DNA from: Oleiagrimonas sp963821885
GTDB taxonomy: Bacteria; Pseudomonadota; Gammaproteobacteria; Xanthomonadales; Rhodanobacteraceae
Length of the DNA stretch: 64,000 nt
Direction: 5' to 3'
Assembly (NCBI GenBank): GCA_963821885.1
Contig: CAWGFN010000002.1
Coordinates: forward strand, 558,001 to 622,000
Of this stretch, positions 48,953 through 57,367 are shown one piece after another. Position 1 is the first letter of the stretch. Every line of letters starts with the position of its first letter. The notes beneath the pieces are model-generated. The model saw only the letters and a list, made by a program, of their open reading frames with translations. It had not been told where the DNA came from and ran no database searches. The translations under genes and the position numbers were made by a program.

Positions 48953-51775
48953 ATGTCCCAGTCTTTCAACGACTTGTATTTTTTCGGTCCGTATCGGCTG
49001 GCGCCCGGGGAACGCCGGCTCTGGCGTGGCGAGGCCTGCGTGCACCTCACGCCCCGGGCCTTCGACCTGTTGGTCCTGCTGGTGCAGTCGGCCGGTCACC
49101 TGCTGTGCCGCGACCAGCTGATCAAGCAGCTGTGGGGCAACACGCTGGTCGAGGAACATGGCCTGACGTGGAACATCAGCGCGCTGCGTCGCGCGCTGGG
49201 CGACGATGGCGAGGCTCCGGTCTACATCGAGACCGTACGCGGCCACGGCTACCGCTTCATCGCGCCGGTGCATGCCGGCGACAACGCCACGCCGGCCCCG
49301 GATGAGACGCCCGCGCCCGCGACCGAGGACGCGGCCGCGCCGCAGGCGCCATCGGCGCCATCCGCCGACCGCGAAGCCCGTTCCCACCGGCTGCGTCCGG
49401 CCTGGCTGCTCCTGCCGGCGGCGATCCTGGCCGTCGCCGCGCTGGCGCTGTTCGTCGGGCATCGTCGCGCCCCGGCCACGACCGCGGGTCGCGGCGACAT
49501 CGCACGCCCGACCATCGCCGTCCTCGGCTTCCGCAACCTGTCACACGACCACGACTACGACTGGATCGGCGATGCGCTGGTCGAGATGCTGGGCACCGAA
49601 CTGGCCACCGGCGACGCCGCCGACATCAGTCCGCAGTCGGACGTGGTGCGCACCCTGCACGAACTGGCGCTGGACAACACCACATCGCCGCCCACGCCGG
49701 AGCAGACGATCCTGCTGCACCGCGCCCTGGGGGTGGATGCGACCATCGCCGGCGCCTACCTGCGCCAGGATGGCGCGGGCACGCCGCATATCCGCGTCGA
49801 CGTGCGCATGCGCCTGGATACGGATTCAGGTCGAGCCCGAACCGTGACCTTCTCGGCCACGGGCGACGACCTGTTCGGACTGGTCAGCCAGCTGGGCCGG
49901 AAGATGCGCGGACGCCTGGGCATGGCGCGCCTGGACCCGGCCCAGAAGGGCGAGTTCATGGCCAGCATGCCGGCCAGCACCGATGCCGCCGCCGACTACG
50001 CCAGCGGCCTGTCGGCACTGGCCGCGGGGCAGACGCTGCTGGCGCGCACCCTGCTGCAACAGGTGACCCGCGAGGAACCCGACTTCCCGCTGGCACACTC
50101 GGCGCTGGCCCGCGTCTGGCTGGACCTGGGCGACAACCACGACGCCGCCGAGGAGGCGCGACAGGCCCTGCGCCACTCGGCCGGACTGTCCTACGCGCAA
50201 CGCCTGCTGCTGCTCGGCCTCAAGGCCGAGGCCGAGCATGACTGGGACCAGGCCATCGACGCCTACCGCAAGCGTTTCGAGACCAACCCGTCCAGCCTCA
50301 ACCTCGGCCTGATGCTGGTGCGCGCGCAGGTCAAGGCCGGCCGCTACGTGGACGCCCGCGAGACCCTTGACCAGCTGGTCAAGCTGCCGCCGCCGTTCGG
50401 CAACGATCCGCGCATCATGCTGGCCAGCGCCAACCTTCACGGCGAGACGGGCAAGTACGATGCCTACTACAGCGACGCGATGCGCGCCGCGGCGCGCGCC
50501 GACGCCCTGGGCCAGGACGCCGTGCAGGCGCATGCCCTCTCCGATGCCGCGCACGCCCGCATCCGGCAGAACGACTACACCGGCGCGTTGCAGCTGGCCC
50601 GGCGGGCGCGGGACATGTTCGCGCACAGCCAGCCGGACAGCCTCGACGCCGGCATCAACCTGCAGCGCATCGGCATCGCCTATGGCGGCATGGGTCAGTA
50701 TGACAAGGCGATCTCCGCCTACGACGATGCCAACGAGCTGTTTGCCCGCATCGGCAACCGCTACTGGCAGGCCGCCTCGCTCAACAACATCGCCGGCATC
50801 CATTTCCATCGCGACCAGCTGGATCTCGCACGCCACCGCTACGAACAGGCCCTGGCGCTGTTCCGCGACCTGCACCGCGACGAGGCCGTGGCCGTGGTGC
50901 TGAACAATCTGTCCGCCGTGGTCAGCGGGCAGGGGCACCTCGATCAGGCGGTGGACTACGAAAAGCAGGCGCTGGCCATCCGACGCGAACTGGGCACGCC
51001 ACGCACCGTGGCCAGCACCCTGCTCAACCTCGGCCTGCAGACCTACGCGCTGGGTGAACTGGATGCCAGCGAGAAGTACCTGCGCGAGGCCCGCAGCATC
51101 TATCTGGCGCAACATGCGCCGAACGATGCCAGCGACGCCGTCAGTGCCCTGGCCGACCTGGCACGCACGCGCAATCGCGTCGAGGATGCGCGCAAGGGCT
51201 ACCAGCAGGCACTGGAGATGCGGCGCGGCGCCCACGTGGTCACCTCGGTGGCCTGGAGCCAGCGCGACCTGGCCGAGCTGGACCTGGACACCGGGCACCC
51301 GGCCCGTGCCCTGCGCCGGGTGCGCGCGGCCCTGCCGGTCTTCGAAAAGGCCCAGGCACGCAGCGACGCCATCAGCGCCCGCGCCGACATGGCCCTGGCC
51401 CTGGCCGACATGGACCGGCTGGACGAGGCGCGCCGGCTGGCCGCGCAGCTGGACACGCAGATGCCCACGGTCGCCAACCGCGGCGTGCGCCTGGGCCTGC
51501 AACTGACCCGTGCCAGGCTGGCGCTGCGCCTGGACGACCCGGCCCTTGCCCATCGCCTGCTCGCCGATACCCTGCGGCAGGCCCAGGCGATGAAGATGAA
51601 ATCGCGCAGCTACCCGGCGCGCCTGCAGATGCTGCAACTGCAGGCCCGCCACGGACTCGACGCCACCACCCGCAAGCAGGCCGAGCGCCTGATCCGCGAC
51701 GCCAGCCATGACGGCTACAGTCGGATCGCCGCCCAGGCCCGCGGCATCCTGGCTACCCCGCCACGCACGTCCTGA
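48953..51775 (+). CDS. CadC-like winged-helix membrane regulator with long TPR array
   Basis: The 940-residue protein starts with an OmpR/PhoB-type winged helix (residues 1-100; FGPYRLAPGERRLWRGE, LTPRAFDLLVLLVQSAGHLL, NISALRRALGD, IETVRGHGYRFIAPV). An acidic Pro/Ala linker and one membrane helix (about 146-165) follow. A TolB/adenylate-cyclase-associated-like domain comes next (IAVLGFRNLSHDHDYDWIGDALVEML), and then about 600 residues of TPR repeats (RIGIAYGGMGQYDKAISAYDDA, LNNIAGIHFHRDQLDLARHRYEQAL). This is a one-component sensor: cytoplasmic DNA binding, periplasmic helical repeats. It is divergent from the surface operon, its likely target. GAGGGA lies 7 nt before ATG. Confidence 0.9.
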   Translation: MSQSFNDLYFFGPYRLAPGERRLWRGEACVHLTPRAFDLLVLLVQSAGHLLCRDQLIKQLWGNTLVEEHGLTWNISALRRALGDDGEAPVYIETVRGHGYRFIAPVHAGDNATPAPDETPAPATEDAAAPQAPSAPSADREARSHRLRPAWLLLPAAILAVAALALFVGHRRAPATTAGRGDIARPTIAVLGFRNLSHDHDYDWIGDALVEMLGTELATGDAADISPQSDVVRTLHELALDNTTSPPTPEQTILLHRALGVDATIAGAYLRQDGAGTPHIRVDVRMRLDTDSGRARTVTFSATGDDLFGLVSQLGRKMRGRLGMARLDPAQKGEFMASMPASTDAAADYASGLSALAAGQTLLARTLLQQVTREEPDFPLAHSALARVWLDLGDNHDAAEEARQALRHSAGLSYAQRLLLLGLKAEAEHDWDQAIDAYRKRFETNPSSLNLGLMLVRAQVKAGRYVDARETLDQLVKLPPPFGNDPRIMLASANLHGETGKYDAYYSDAMRAAARADALGQDAVQAHALSDAAHARIRQNDYTGALQLARRARDMFAHSQPDSLDAGINLQRIGIAYGGMGQYDKAISAYDDANELFARIGNRYWQAASLNNIAGIHFHRDQLDLARHRYEQALALFRDLHRDEAVAVVLNNLSAVVSGQGHLDQAVDYEKQALAIRRELGTPRTVASTLLNLGLQTYALGELDASEKYLREARSIYLAQHAPNDASDAVSALADLARTRNRVEDARKGYQQALEMRRGAHVVTSVAWSQRDLAELDLDTGHPARALRRVRAALPVFEKAQARSDAISARADMALALADMDRLDEARRLAAQLDTQMPTVANRGVRLGLQLTRARLALRLDDPALAHRLLADTLRQAQAMKMKSRSYPARLQMLQLQARHGLDATTRKQAERLIRDASHDGYSRIAAQARGILATPPRTS

Positions 51776-51967
51776 GCGGCAACGCCCGGCGGGCACCGAG
51801 AACCATGCGTCCGCAAAAACGCCCGAACCGGCCCGCCGCCGGTCACCCCGCGCACCCGTCCTGCCCGACAGGCCCCGCATCGTGGAACCGCGGTCGGACG
51901 GAAGGCTCCGATCCCGGCGCAGGATGCGCCGCCGACCGCCTCCCTTCGCGACATGAGAGGTGGCGCC

Positions 51968-52264
51968 ATGTACCGGATCAGCATCGAATGCATCATGATT
52001 GGCGGACCCGAGCACGGACGGGTGTTGCGCGTGCGGCAGGATGCCGCCCGTCCGCTGCGGCCGGCCATCGTTGCCCTGGACGGCGCGCTGTGCCAGTGCG
52101 CAGCCTGGCGCAGCGACGCCAGCGGCAAGCGTCGCTGTCTGCTGGTGCATCCGTCCGCCAGCGCGCGGCAGTTTCGTGACATCCTCGACGCGTGCCGACG
52201 GAACCCTGCCGCGCATCCCCAGTCCAAGGAAAGGATCCCCCGCGCCATCGGAGCCTTCTCGTGA
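51968..52264 (+). CDS. Small basic protein of unknown function
   Basis: The 98-residue product (MYRISIECIMIGGPEHGRVLRV) is rich in Arg and Ala with four Cys and no signal or membrane segment. ATG 51968 has GAGAGGT upstream; ATG 51953 would add five residues. Its stop overlaps the GTG of the DUF3014 gene (GTGA), supporting a coupled pair and real coding. No family recognised. The 192 bp between the regulator and this gene show nothing else. Confidence 0.6.
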   Translation: MYRISIECIMIGGPEHGRVLRVRQDAARPLRPAIVALDGALCQCAAWRSDASGKRRCLLVHPSASARQFRDILDACRRNPAAHPQSKERIPRAIGAFS

Positions 52265-53082
52265 GCACCAACACCACCATGAAATGGAGCATCGCCGTCC
52301 TGGTCCTGGTCGTCGTCGCGGCCGGCGGCGCCTACCTGCTGATGCATCGCAAGGCGCCGGTCGCGCCGACGCCGACACCCGCGGTGGCCACCACCGCGCC
52401 GGCGCCGGCCGCAACCGTGGAGCAGCACCCGATCAGCCAGGCCGCCGTGGTCCCCGCGCATGCCGCCACCACGCCGCTGCCGGCGCTGGGCGACAGCGAC
52501 GGCATGGTCCGTGACGACATGGCCGAGCTGGCCGGCAACGACATGCGCACCCTGCTGGTGGCCAACGCGCTGATCCCGCGCATCGTCGCCACCGTCAATG
52601 CCCTGCCCGGCGAGCAGCTGCCGCCCAACGTGCTTCCGGTGCATGCGCCGACCGGCAGCTTCATCGTCAAGCAGGACGGCGACGCGCTGGTGATGTCGCC
52701 GGACAACCTCAAGCGCTACCACCGCTACGCCGCGGCCTTCGAGAAAGTCGATCCGCAGCTGCTGGTCACCTGGTACGTGCATGACTACCCGTTGTTCGAG
52801 GAAGCCTGGCGCCAGCTGGGCATGCCCAACACGCACTTCAACGATCGCCTGGTGGACGTGCTCGACCTGCTGCTGAAAACCCCGGTGCCGGCCCAGCCGC
52901 CGAAGCTGGAAGGCGCCGGCGGGCTGTACCACTTCGTCGATCCGCAGCTGGAGAACCTGGCCATCGGCCAGAAGATCCTGCTGCGCCTGGGCGCGCCGCA
53001 GCAGACCGCGGTGATGGCCAAGTTGCGCGCCATCCGCGCACTGCTGGTCGGCCAGCACCCCGAGAAGGCGATGGCCCACTGA
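52261..53082 (+). CDS. DUF3014 family membrane-anchored protein
   Basis: The 273-residue product has an N-terminal membrane helix (about residues 8-25), a Pro/Ala/Thr linker, then a DUF3014 domain from about residue 75: DMAELAGNDMRTLLVANALIPRIVATVNALPGEQ, LSPDNLKRYHRY-like segments, a WYVHDYPLFEEAWRQLG motif, and KILLRLGAPQQTAVMAKLRAIR at the end. The family's function is unknown. GTG 52261 is preferred because it overlaps the upstream stop; the ATG at 52279 is an alternative. Confidence 0.85.
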   Translation: MSTNTTMKWSIAVLVLVVVAAGGAYLLMHRKAPVAPTPTPAVATTAPAPAATVEQHPISQAAVVPAHAATTPLPALGDSDGMVRDDMAELAGNDMRTLLVANALIPRIVATVNALPGEQLPPNVLPVHAPTGSFIVKQDGDALVMSPDNLKRYHRYAAAFEKVDPQLLVTWYVHDYPLFEEAWRQLGMPNTHFNDRLVDVLDLLLKTPVPAQPPKLEGAGGLYHFVDPQLENLAIGQKILLRLGAPQQTAVMAKLRAIRALLVGQHPEKAMAH

Positions 53083-53091
53083 AACGCGACA

Positions 53092-53123
53092 CGCGGCGCG
53101 ATCGCACGATGCATCGCGCCGCG
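53092..53123. repeat. Perfect 11-bp inverted repeat between the DUF3014 gene and dinG
   Basis: CGCGGCGCGAT and ATCGCGCCGCG are separated by 10 nt, 10 bp after the DUF3014 stop and 21 bp before the dinG ATG chosen here. It has no T-tract. It could be a terminator-like hairpin or an operator over the dinG promoter. Confidence 0.6.
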
Positions 53124-53143
53124 CTCGTGGGACAATGGTCGGC

Positions 53144-55252
53144 ATGCTCGACGATGCCACCAAGGACACCATTCGCGCCGCCTACGCGCAGCTGAAAACC
53201 GGACTGCCGGGCTTTCGCGCGCGCCGCTCGCAGGGCGTGATGGTGGCCGAGGTCGCCAAGGCCCTGGCCGCGCCCGGCGGCGCGGCCGCGATCGAGGCGC
53301 CCACCGGCACCGGCAAGTCCATGGCCTACCTGATCGCCGGCCATGCCGTGGCCCGCGCGCACGGCCGCAAGCTGCTGATCGCCAGCGCCACCGTGGCCCT
53401 GCAGGAGCAGCTGGTGCGCCGCGACATCCCGCAATACCTGGCCATCTGCGGCATCGAGGCCAAGGTCGCCCTGGCCAAGGGCCGCCAGCGCTACGTGTGC
53501 CCGCGCGACCTGCGCATGGCCACCGGAAGCACCGCCGACGAGGCGCAGGGCTCGCTGGGCCTGGGCGAGGACCTGGCGGTGTGGTCGCGGCCGCCGAAAG
53601 CCGATGAGACCCGCGCCCTGGAGGCCCTGGGCAACGCCTTCAACGACGGCAGCTGGGACGGCGACATGGACGCCGCGCCGACCGACATCCCGGACATGGT
53701 GCGGCGCCTGGTCACCACCAGCGCCGGCGGCTGCACCGGCCGCCGCTGCGCGCACTTCCACCACTGCCCGTTCTTCGCCGCGCGACGCGATGTGTCCGAG
53801 GCCGACATCATCGTCGCCAACCACGACCTGGTGCTGTCGGACCTGACCATGCCGCGCGAGGACGACGCCTGGGGCGGCGTGATCCTGCCCAAACCCGACG
53901 ACACCCTGTATGTGTTCGACGAGGCCCACCACCTGCCGTCCAAGGCGGTCGAGCGCGGCGCGGCCTTCACCCACCTGGCGCACGCCGCCAACCAGCTGGT
54001 GCGCCTGGACCGACAGATCCACGGCGCCTATTCGCATTGCGAGAAGGAACGCCTGGGCGGCATGCACCACGAGCGCGGCAGCGAATTGCTGGCCACGCTG
54101 GGCGATGCGCTGACCGCGATGGAACGCGAGGTGAAGCTGCACTGGACCCCGGCCGCGCACGAGATCGAGCCGCAGTGGCGCGCCTCGCTGGGCGAGCTGC
54201 CGGCGGCCTGGGTGGCGCAGGCACAGCTGCTGATGCTGCAGACCAGCGAGATCGTGCGCTGGGTGCGCGCGGTACGCGGCGCGGTGGTGGAGATGGAACA
54301 CGGCGGTCCCGCCGCCGAGCTGCTGGCACGCGAGCTGGGCGTGGCGCTGGAGCGCCTGGGCCGTCAGCTGGCGACCTGGACCGCCTGGTCGAGCGACGAT
54401 CCCGACGGCCAGCCACCGCTGGCGCGCTGGGTCACCATGGATGGCGAGCAGCAGATCGTCTGCCACGCCTCGGCGGTGTCGGCCGCGCACCTGCTGCGCG
54501 AGGTGCTGTGGGACAACGCCGCCGCCGCGGTGCTGACCTCGGCCACGCTCAGCGCCGGCGGCCAGTTCCGCGGCTACGCCGACGCGGTCGGCCTGCCCGA
54601 CGACGCGTTGACCCTGAGCCTGCCCTCGCCGTTCGACCTGGAACGCCAGGCACGCCTGGAAGTGCCGCACCTGAGCATCCTGCCCGACGACCGCGAGGCG
54701 CACGCCGAGGCGGTCGCGCGCTGGCTGGAGGACGGCCTGGACTGGGACGCCGGCAACCTGGTGCTGTTCACCTCGCGCATGAAGATGCAGCGGGTCCTGC
54801 AACTGCTGCCCATCGACAAGGTGCGGCGCATCCGCGCGCAGGACAGCAAGGCCAAGTCGCAGCTGGTGGCCGACCACATCGAGGCGGTGGAGGCCGGCCA
54901 GGGCAGCACGCTGTTCGGCCTGGCCTCGTTCGGCGAGGGCCTGGACCTGCCCGGCGCGCTGTGCACCACGGTGGTGGTCACCCAGCTGCCCTTCGCCGTG
55001 CCCACCGACCCGGTCGGCGCCACCTACGCCGAGTGGCTGGAGGCGCAGGGCCGCAATCCGTTCATGGAAGTGAGCGTGCCCGAGGCCACGCGATTGCTGA
55101 TCCAGTACTGCGGCCGCCTGATCCGCACCGAGGACGACACCGGCCGCATCGTGCTGCTGGACCGCCGCGTGATCGTGCGCCGCTACGGCCAGCGCATGCT
55201 CGCCGCCCTGCCGCCGTTCGCCCGCGCCATCGAGCGCACCGCCGCCGCCTGA
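53144..55252 (+). CDS. dinG: ATP-dependent DNA helicase DinG
   Basis: DinG is a 5'-3' SF2 helicase with a 4Fe-4S cluster that unwinds R-loops and other structures. The 702-residue protein has Walker A AIEAPTGTGKSMAYLI, the cluster Cys residues (RYVCPRDLR, then GGCTGRRCAHFHHCPFF), VANHDLVLSDL, DEAH box YVFDEAHHLPSKA, ATLSAGG and the C-terminal motifs LFGLASFGEGLDLPG and YCGRLIRTEDDTG. ATG 53144 (MLDDATKDTIRAAY) fits homologues and follows a GACAAT box by 7 nt, suggesting a leaderless mRNA; ATG 53135 would add three residues. Confidence 0.95.
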   Translation: MLDDATKDTIRAAYAQLKTGLPGFRARRSQGVMVAEVAKALAAPGGAAAIEAPTGTGKSMAYLIAGHAVARAHGRKLLIASATVALQEQLVRRDIPQYLAICGIEAKVALAKGRQRYVCPRDLRMATGSTADEAQGSLGLGEDLAVWSRPPKADETRALEALGNAFNDGSWDGDMDAAPTDIPDMVRRLVTTSAGGCTGRRCAHFHHCPFFAARRDVSEADIIVANHDLVLSDLTMPREDDAWGGVILPKPDDTLYVFDEAHHLPSKAVERGAAFTHLAHAANQLVRLDRQIHGAYSHCEKERLGGMHHERGSELLATLGDALTAMEREVKLHWTPAAHEIEPQWRASLGELPAAWVAQAQLLMLQTSEIVRWVRAVRGAVVEMEHGGPAAELLARELGVALERLGRQLATWTAWSSDDPDGQPPLARWVTMDGEQQIVCHASAVSAAHLLREVLWDNAAAAVLTSATLSAGGQFRGYADAVGLPDDALTLSLPSPFDLERQARLEVPHLSILPDDREAHAEAVARWLEDGLDWDAGNLVLFTSRMKMQRVLQLLPIDKVRRIRAQDSKAKSQLVADHIEAVEAGQGSTLFGLASFGEGLDLPGALCTTVVVTQLPFAVPTDPVGATYAEWLEAQGRNPFMEVSVPEATRLLIQYCGRLIRTEDDTGRIVLLDRRVIVRRYGQRMLAALPPFARAIERTAAA

Positions 55253-55258
55253 CCCGCA

Positions 55259-55357
55259 GCCCGGACAAGGCCGAAGGCCGCATCCGGGGAAATCGACTGC
55301 ACGGCCATTCCCGGCTTCGACGGAACGTGTCCCCCGGATGCGCTTCGCTTATCCGGG
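55259..55357. repeat. Facing pair of REP-like hairpins (BIME-like) after dinG
   Basis: One hairpin at about 55259-55288 (CCCGGACAAGG...CATCCGGGG) and an opposing one at 55333-55357 (arms CCCGGAT and ATCCGGG around GCGCTTCGCTT) lie between convergent dinG and the DUF2846 gene. The second is identical over 25 bp to hairpins at 12776-12800 and 13011-13035, and the first resembles the partner hairpin in those units. The same two-hairpin unit is thus present at distant sites. Confidence 0.85.
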
Positions 55358-55383
55358 CTACGGTGCTGTCATCGCCTTATCGT

Positions 55384-55881
55384 TCAGGGCAGCGTGCGAC
55401 CAAAGCCGGCCAACAGGGTCCGCGCTTTGGCCTCACTGACAGGGTAAGCCGACCCGAACCAGTGGTTCTCGCCGATGTATCCGTAGAAACCGGTCCGGAC
55501 CACCCCCACGTTTTCCACCTTGCCCGTGATGACCACGTAGCGGGTGTCGGCCTTGTCGACCGGCATGTCGAACTGAAGCGTCTTGCCGTCCGTGACGTCC
55601 ACCCTGATGCGATCGTTGCCGACCGGAACGTTGACGGCCACGACATCCTTGTTGGCGAGGGTCGCCGCAGGGACGCCATTCACGCTCAGTCGCGCGACAT
55701 GGATGTAGGGCGGGAAGTTGTCGCGGATGAAATACACCAGCGCCGTGTGGCCCGCCGGTGGCGTGACCGCCTGCAATGCCTGGGTCGTGCCGCAGCCCGA
55801 AAGCGAGGCCAGGGCCACGCCGCAGACCAAACCGATCAGCAGCATCCAGGCTTGTGGATACGCGCGTCCGATACGATTCAC
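55384..55881 (-). CDS. DUF2846-type lipoprotein
   Basis: From GTG 55881 (GGGAG about 7 nt upstream) the product is 165 residues with a lipoprotein signal (QAWMLLIGLVCGVALASLSGC; lipobox LSGC). The DUF2846-like domain has TALVYFIRDNFPPYIHVARLSVNGVPAATL and VAVNVPVGNDRIRVDV. Function unknown; such proteins sit in the cell envelope. It converges on dinG across the REP pair and is divergent from the NnrU-family gene. Confidence 0.8.
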   Translation of the reverse strand: MNRIGRAYPQAWMLLIGLVCGVALASLSGCGTTQALQAVTPPAGHTALVYFIRDNFPPYIHVARLSVNGVPAATLANKDVVAVNVPVGNDRIRVDVTDGKTLQFDMPVDKADTRYVVITGKVENVGVVRTGFYGYIGENHWFGSAYPVSEAKARTLLAGFGRTLP

Positions 55882-56086
55882 ATCCCTCTCCCGTTGTTGA
55901 GTGTTGCCGACGCCAGCGGCCGTGCAACATAGCAGGGCTTCGCGGGAACGATGGCATCCGTGAAGGATGTACTGCATATCTCCACGAGCGGCAACACGCG
56001 TTCGCCTCATGCATGTCATCGCCCTCCTCCGCGGGCAAGCACGCCCTGCCTTATACTCGGCGCAACGTCATGCGAGGATGCCCGCC

Positions 56087-56665
56087 ATGCAATTGCTGAT
56101 CGTCGGACTGTTGCTGTTCCTGGCCACGCACAGCGTGCGCATCGTCGCCGATGGCTGGCGCGCGCGGATGATCGCGCGCATCGGCGCGATGCCCTGGAAG
56201 GGGCTGATCGGCGTGCTCTCGCTGGTCGGTCTGGTGCTGATCGTGATCGGCTTCGGCCAGGCGCGCCTGCATCCGCACCTGCTGTACGCGCCGCCGGCGA
56301 TGCTGCGCCACCTCAACAGCCTGTTCACCCTGGTCGCGCTGATCTTCATCGCCGCCGCCTACGTGCCGCGCAACCACCTCAAGGCCCGATTCGGCCATCC
56401 GATGATCCTCGGCGTGAAACTGTGGGCCTTCGGCCACCTGCTGGCCATCGGCTTCCTGCGCGACGCGCTGCTGTTCGGCGCCTTCCTGGCCTGGGCCATC
56501 GTCGCCTACGTCGCCGCGCGCAAGCGTGACCGCAGGGCCGGCACCACCTACCCGGCCGGCACCGTCGCCGGCGACGTGCTCGCGGTGATCGTCGGCGCCG
56601 GCCTGTGGGCGCTGTTCGCCTTCTGGCTGCACCTGGCGCTGATCGGCGTCAATCCGATGGGCTGA
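56087..56665 (+). CDS. NnrU-family membrane protein
   Basis: The 192-residue protein has six predicted membrane helices and the NnrU pattern: LLLFLATHSVRIVADGWRARMIARIG, WKGLIGVLSLVGLVLIVIGFGQAR, HPMILGVKLWAFGHLLAIGFLRDALLFG and FAFWLHLALIGVNPMG. NnrU was named for nitric-oxide-related gene sets, but the family is broad and no denitrification genes are nearby. ATG 56087 has GAGGA about 8 nt upstream. Confidence 0.88.
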   Translation: MQLLIVGLLLFLATHSVRIVADGWRARMIARIGAMPWKGLIGVLSLVGLVLIVIGFGQARLHPHLLYAPPAMLRHLNSLFTLVALIFIAAAYVPRNHLKARFGHPMILGVKLWAFGHLLAIGFLRDALLFGAFLAWAIVAYVAARKRDRRAGTTYPAGTVAGDVLAVIVGAGLWALFAFWLHLALIGVNPMG

Positions 56666-56744
56666 GACGGGCACGCAGCACCATGGCTGGCGGGGACGCG
56701 CCGCGCCCCCTTCCGCCCACCCGCCACGCGCACCGCATCGCTTC

Positions 56745-57212
56745 ATGGACATCTCCATACCCACCGCCCTGCAGACCTTCTCGACCACCGGTTCGGCGGC
56801 GCGCTCGATCACGGCCTGGTGGCGACATTCCAAGGGCGACGCCCGCGCGCTGATCGGCGAGCTCAAGGACAACCTGCTTTACCTGGACATGGTCGCCGCC
56901 GACGGCGTGCCGCTGGTCGACGTGGTCGGCAAGCTGAGCGATGCCGAATACAAGCGGCTGTCGCGCGAGGGTTTCAACTTCAACCGCCTCAAGCGCGCGC
57001 GCATCGCCGACTATCCGTCGCTGCGCGGCAGCGACCTCGCGCCCTGGGCGGGCAAAGACACCGAGGCGCTGATCGAGTCTATCTACGACAAGCTCAACGA
57101 GATCGTCATCAAGTTCCCGCACGTCGGCGACAGCGCCAAGTACCGCTGGAACGTGCGCGTGAACAACATCCGCAAGCGCATCTGGCTGCTGCTCAGGCAC
57201 GTGGCCGACTGA
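56745..57212 (+). CDS. Cytoplasmic protein of unknown function
   Basis: The 155-residue protein is soluble and helical (RALIGELKDNLLYLDMVAADGVPLVD, EALIESIYDKLNEIVIKFPHVGDSAKYRWNVRVNNIRKRIWLLLRH). The last block, with Trp-Asn-Val-Arg-Val-Asn-Asn-Ile-Arg, looks conserved in style. I cannot name the family. Codon use matches neighbours, and it sits 79 bp after the NnrU-family gene on the same strand. Confidence 0.72.
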   Translation: MDISIPTALQTFSTTGSAARSITAWWRHSKGDARALIGELKDNLLYLDMVAADGVPLVDVVGKLSDAEYKRLSREGFNFNRLKRARIADYPSLRGSDLAPWAGKDTEALIESIYDKLNEIVIKFPHVGDSAKYRWNVRVNNIRKRIWLLLRHVAD

Positions 57213-57367
57213 ATCGCGGGGCACTCCGGGATCCAGGTTCCGAACTCCGCCTGCCTGTTCCGCCTGCACGTGCTTTCTCACCGCCCCCCCGCGGGACCGT
57301 GACCGACATGGCGGTTCCCCGCGTCCTGCGCTGGACTCCGGCGGGCCAGCCGCACATCATCGGATCC

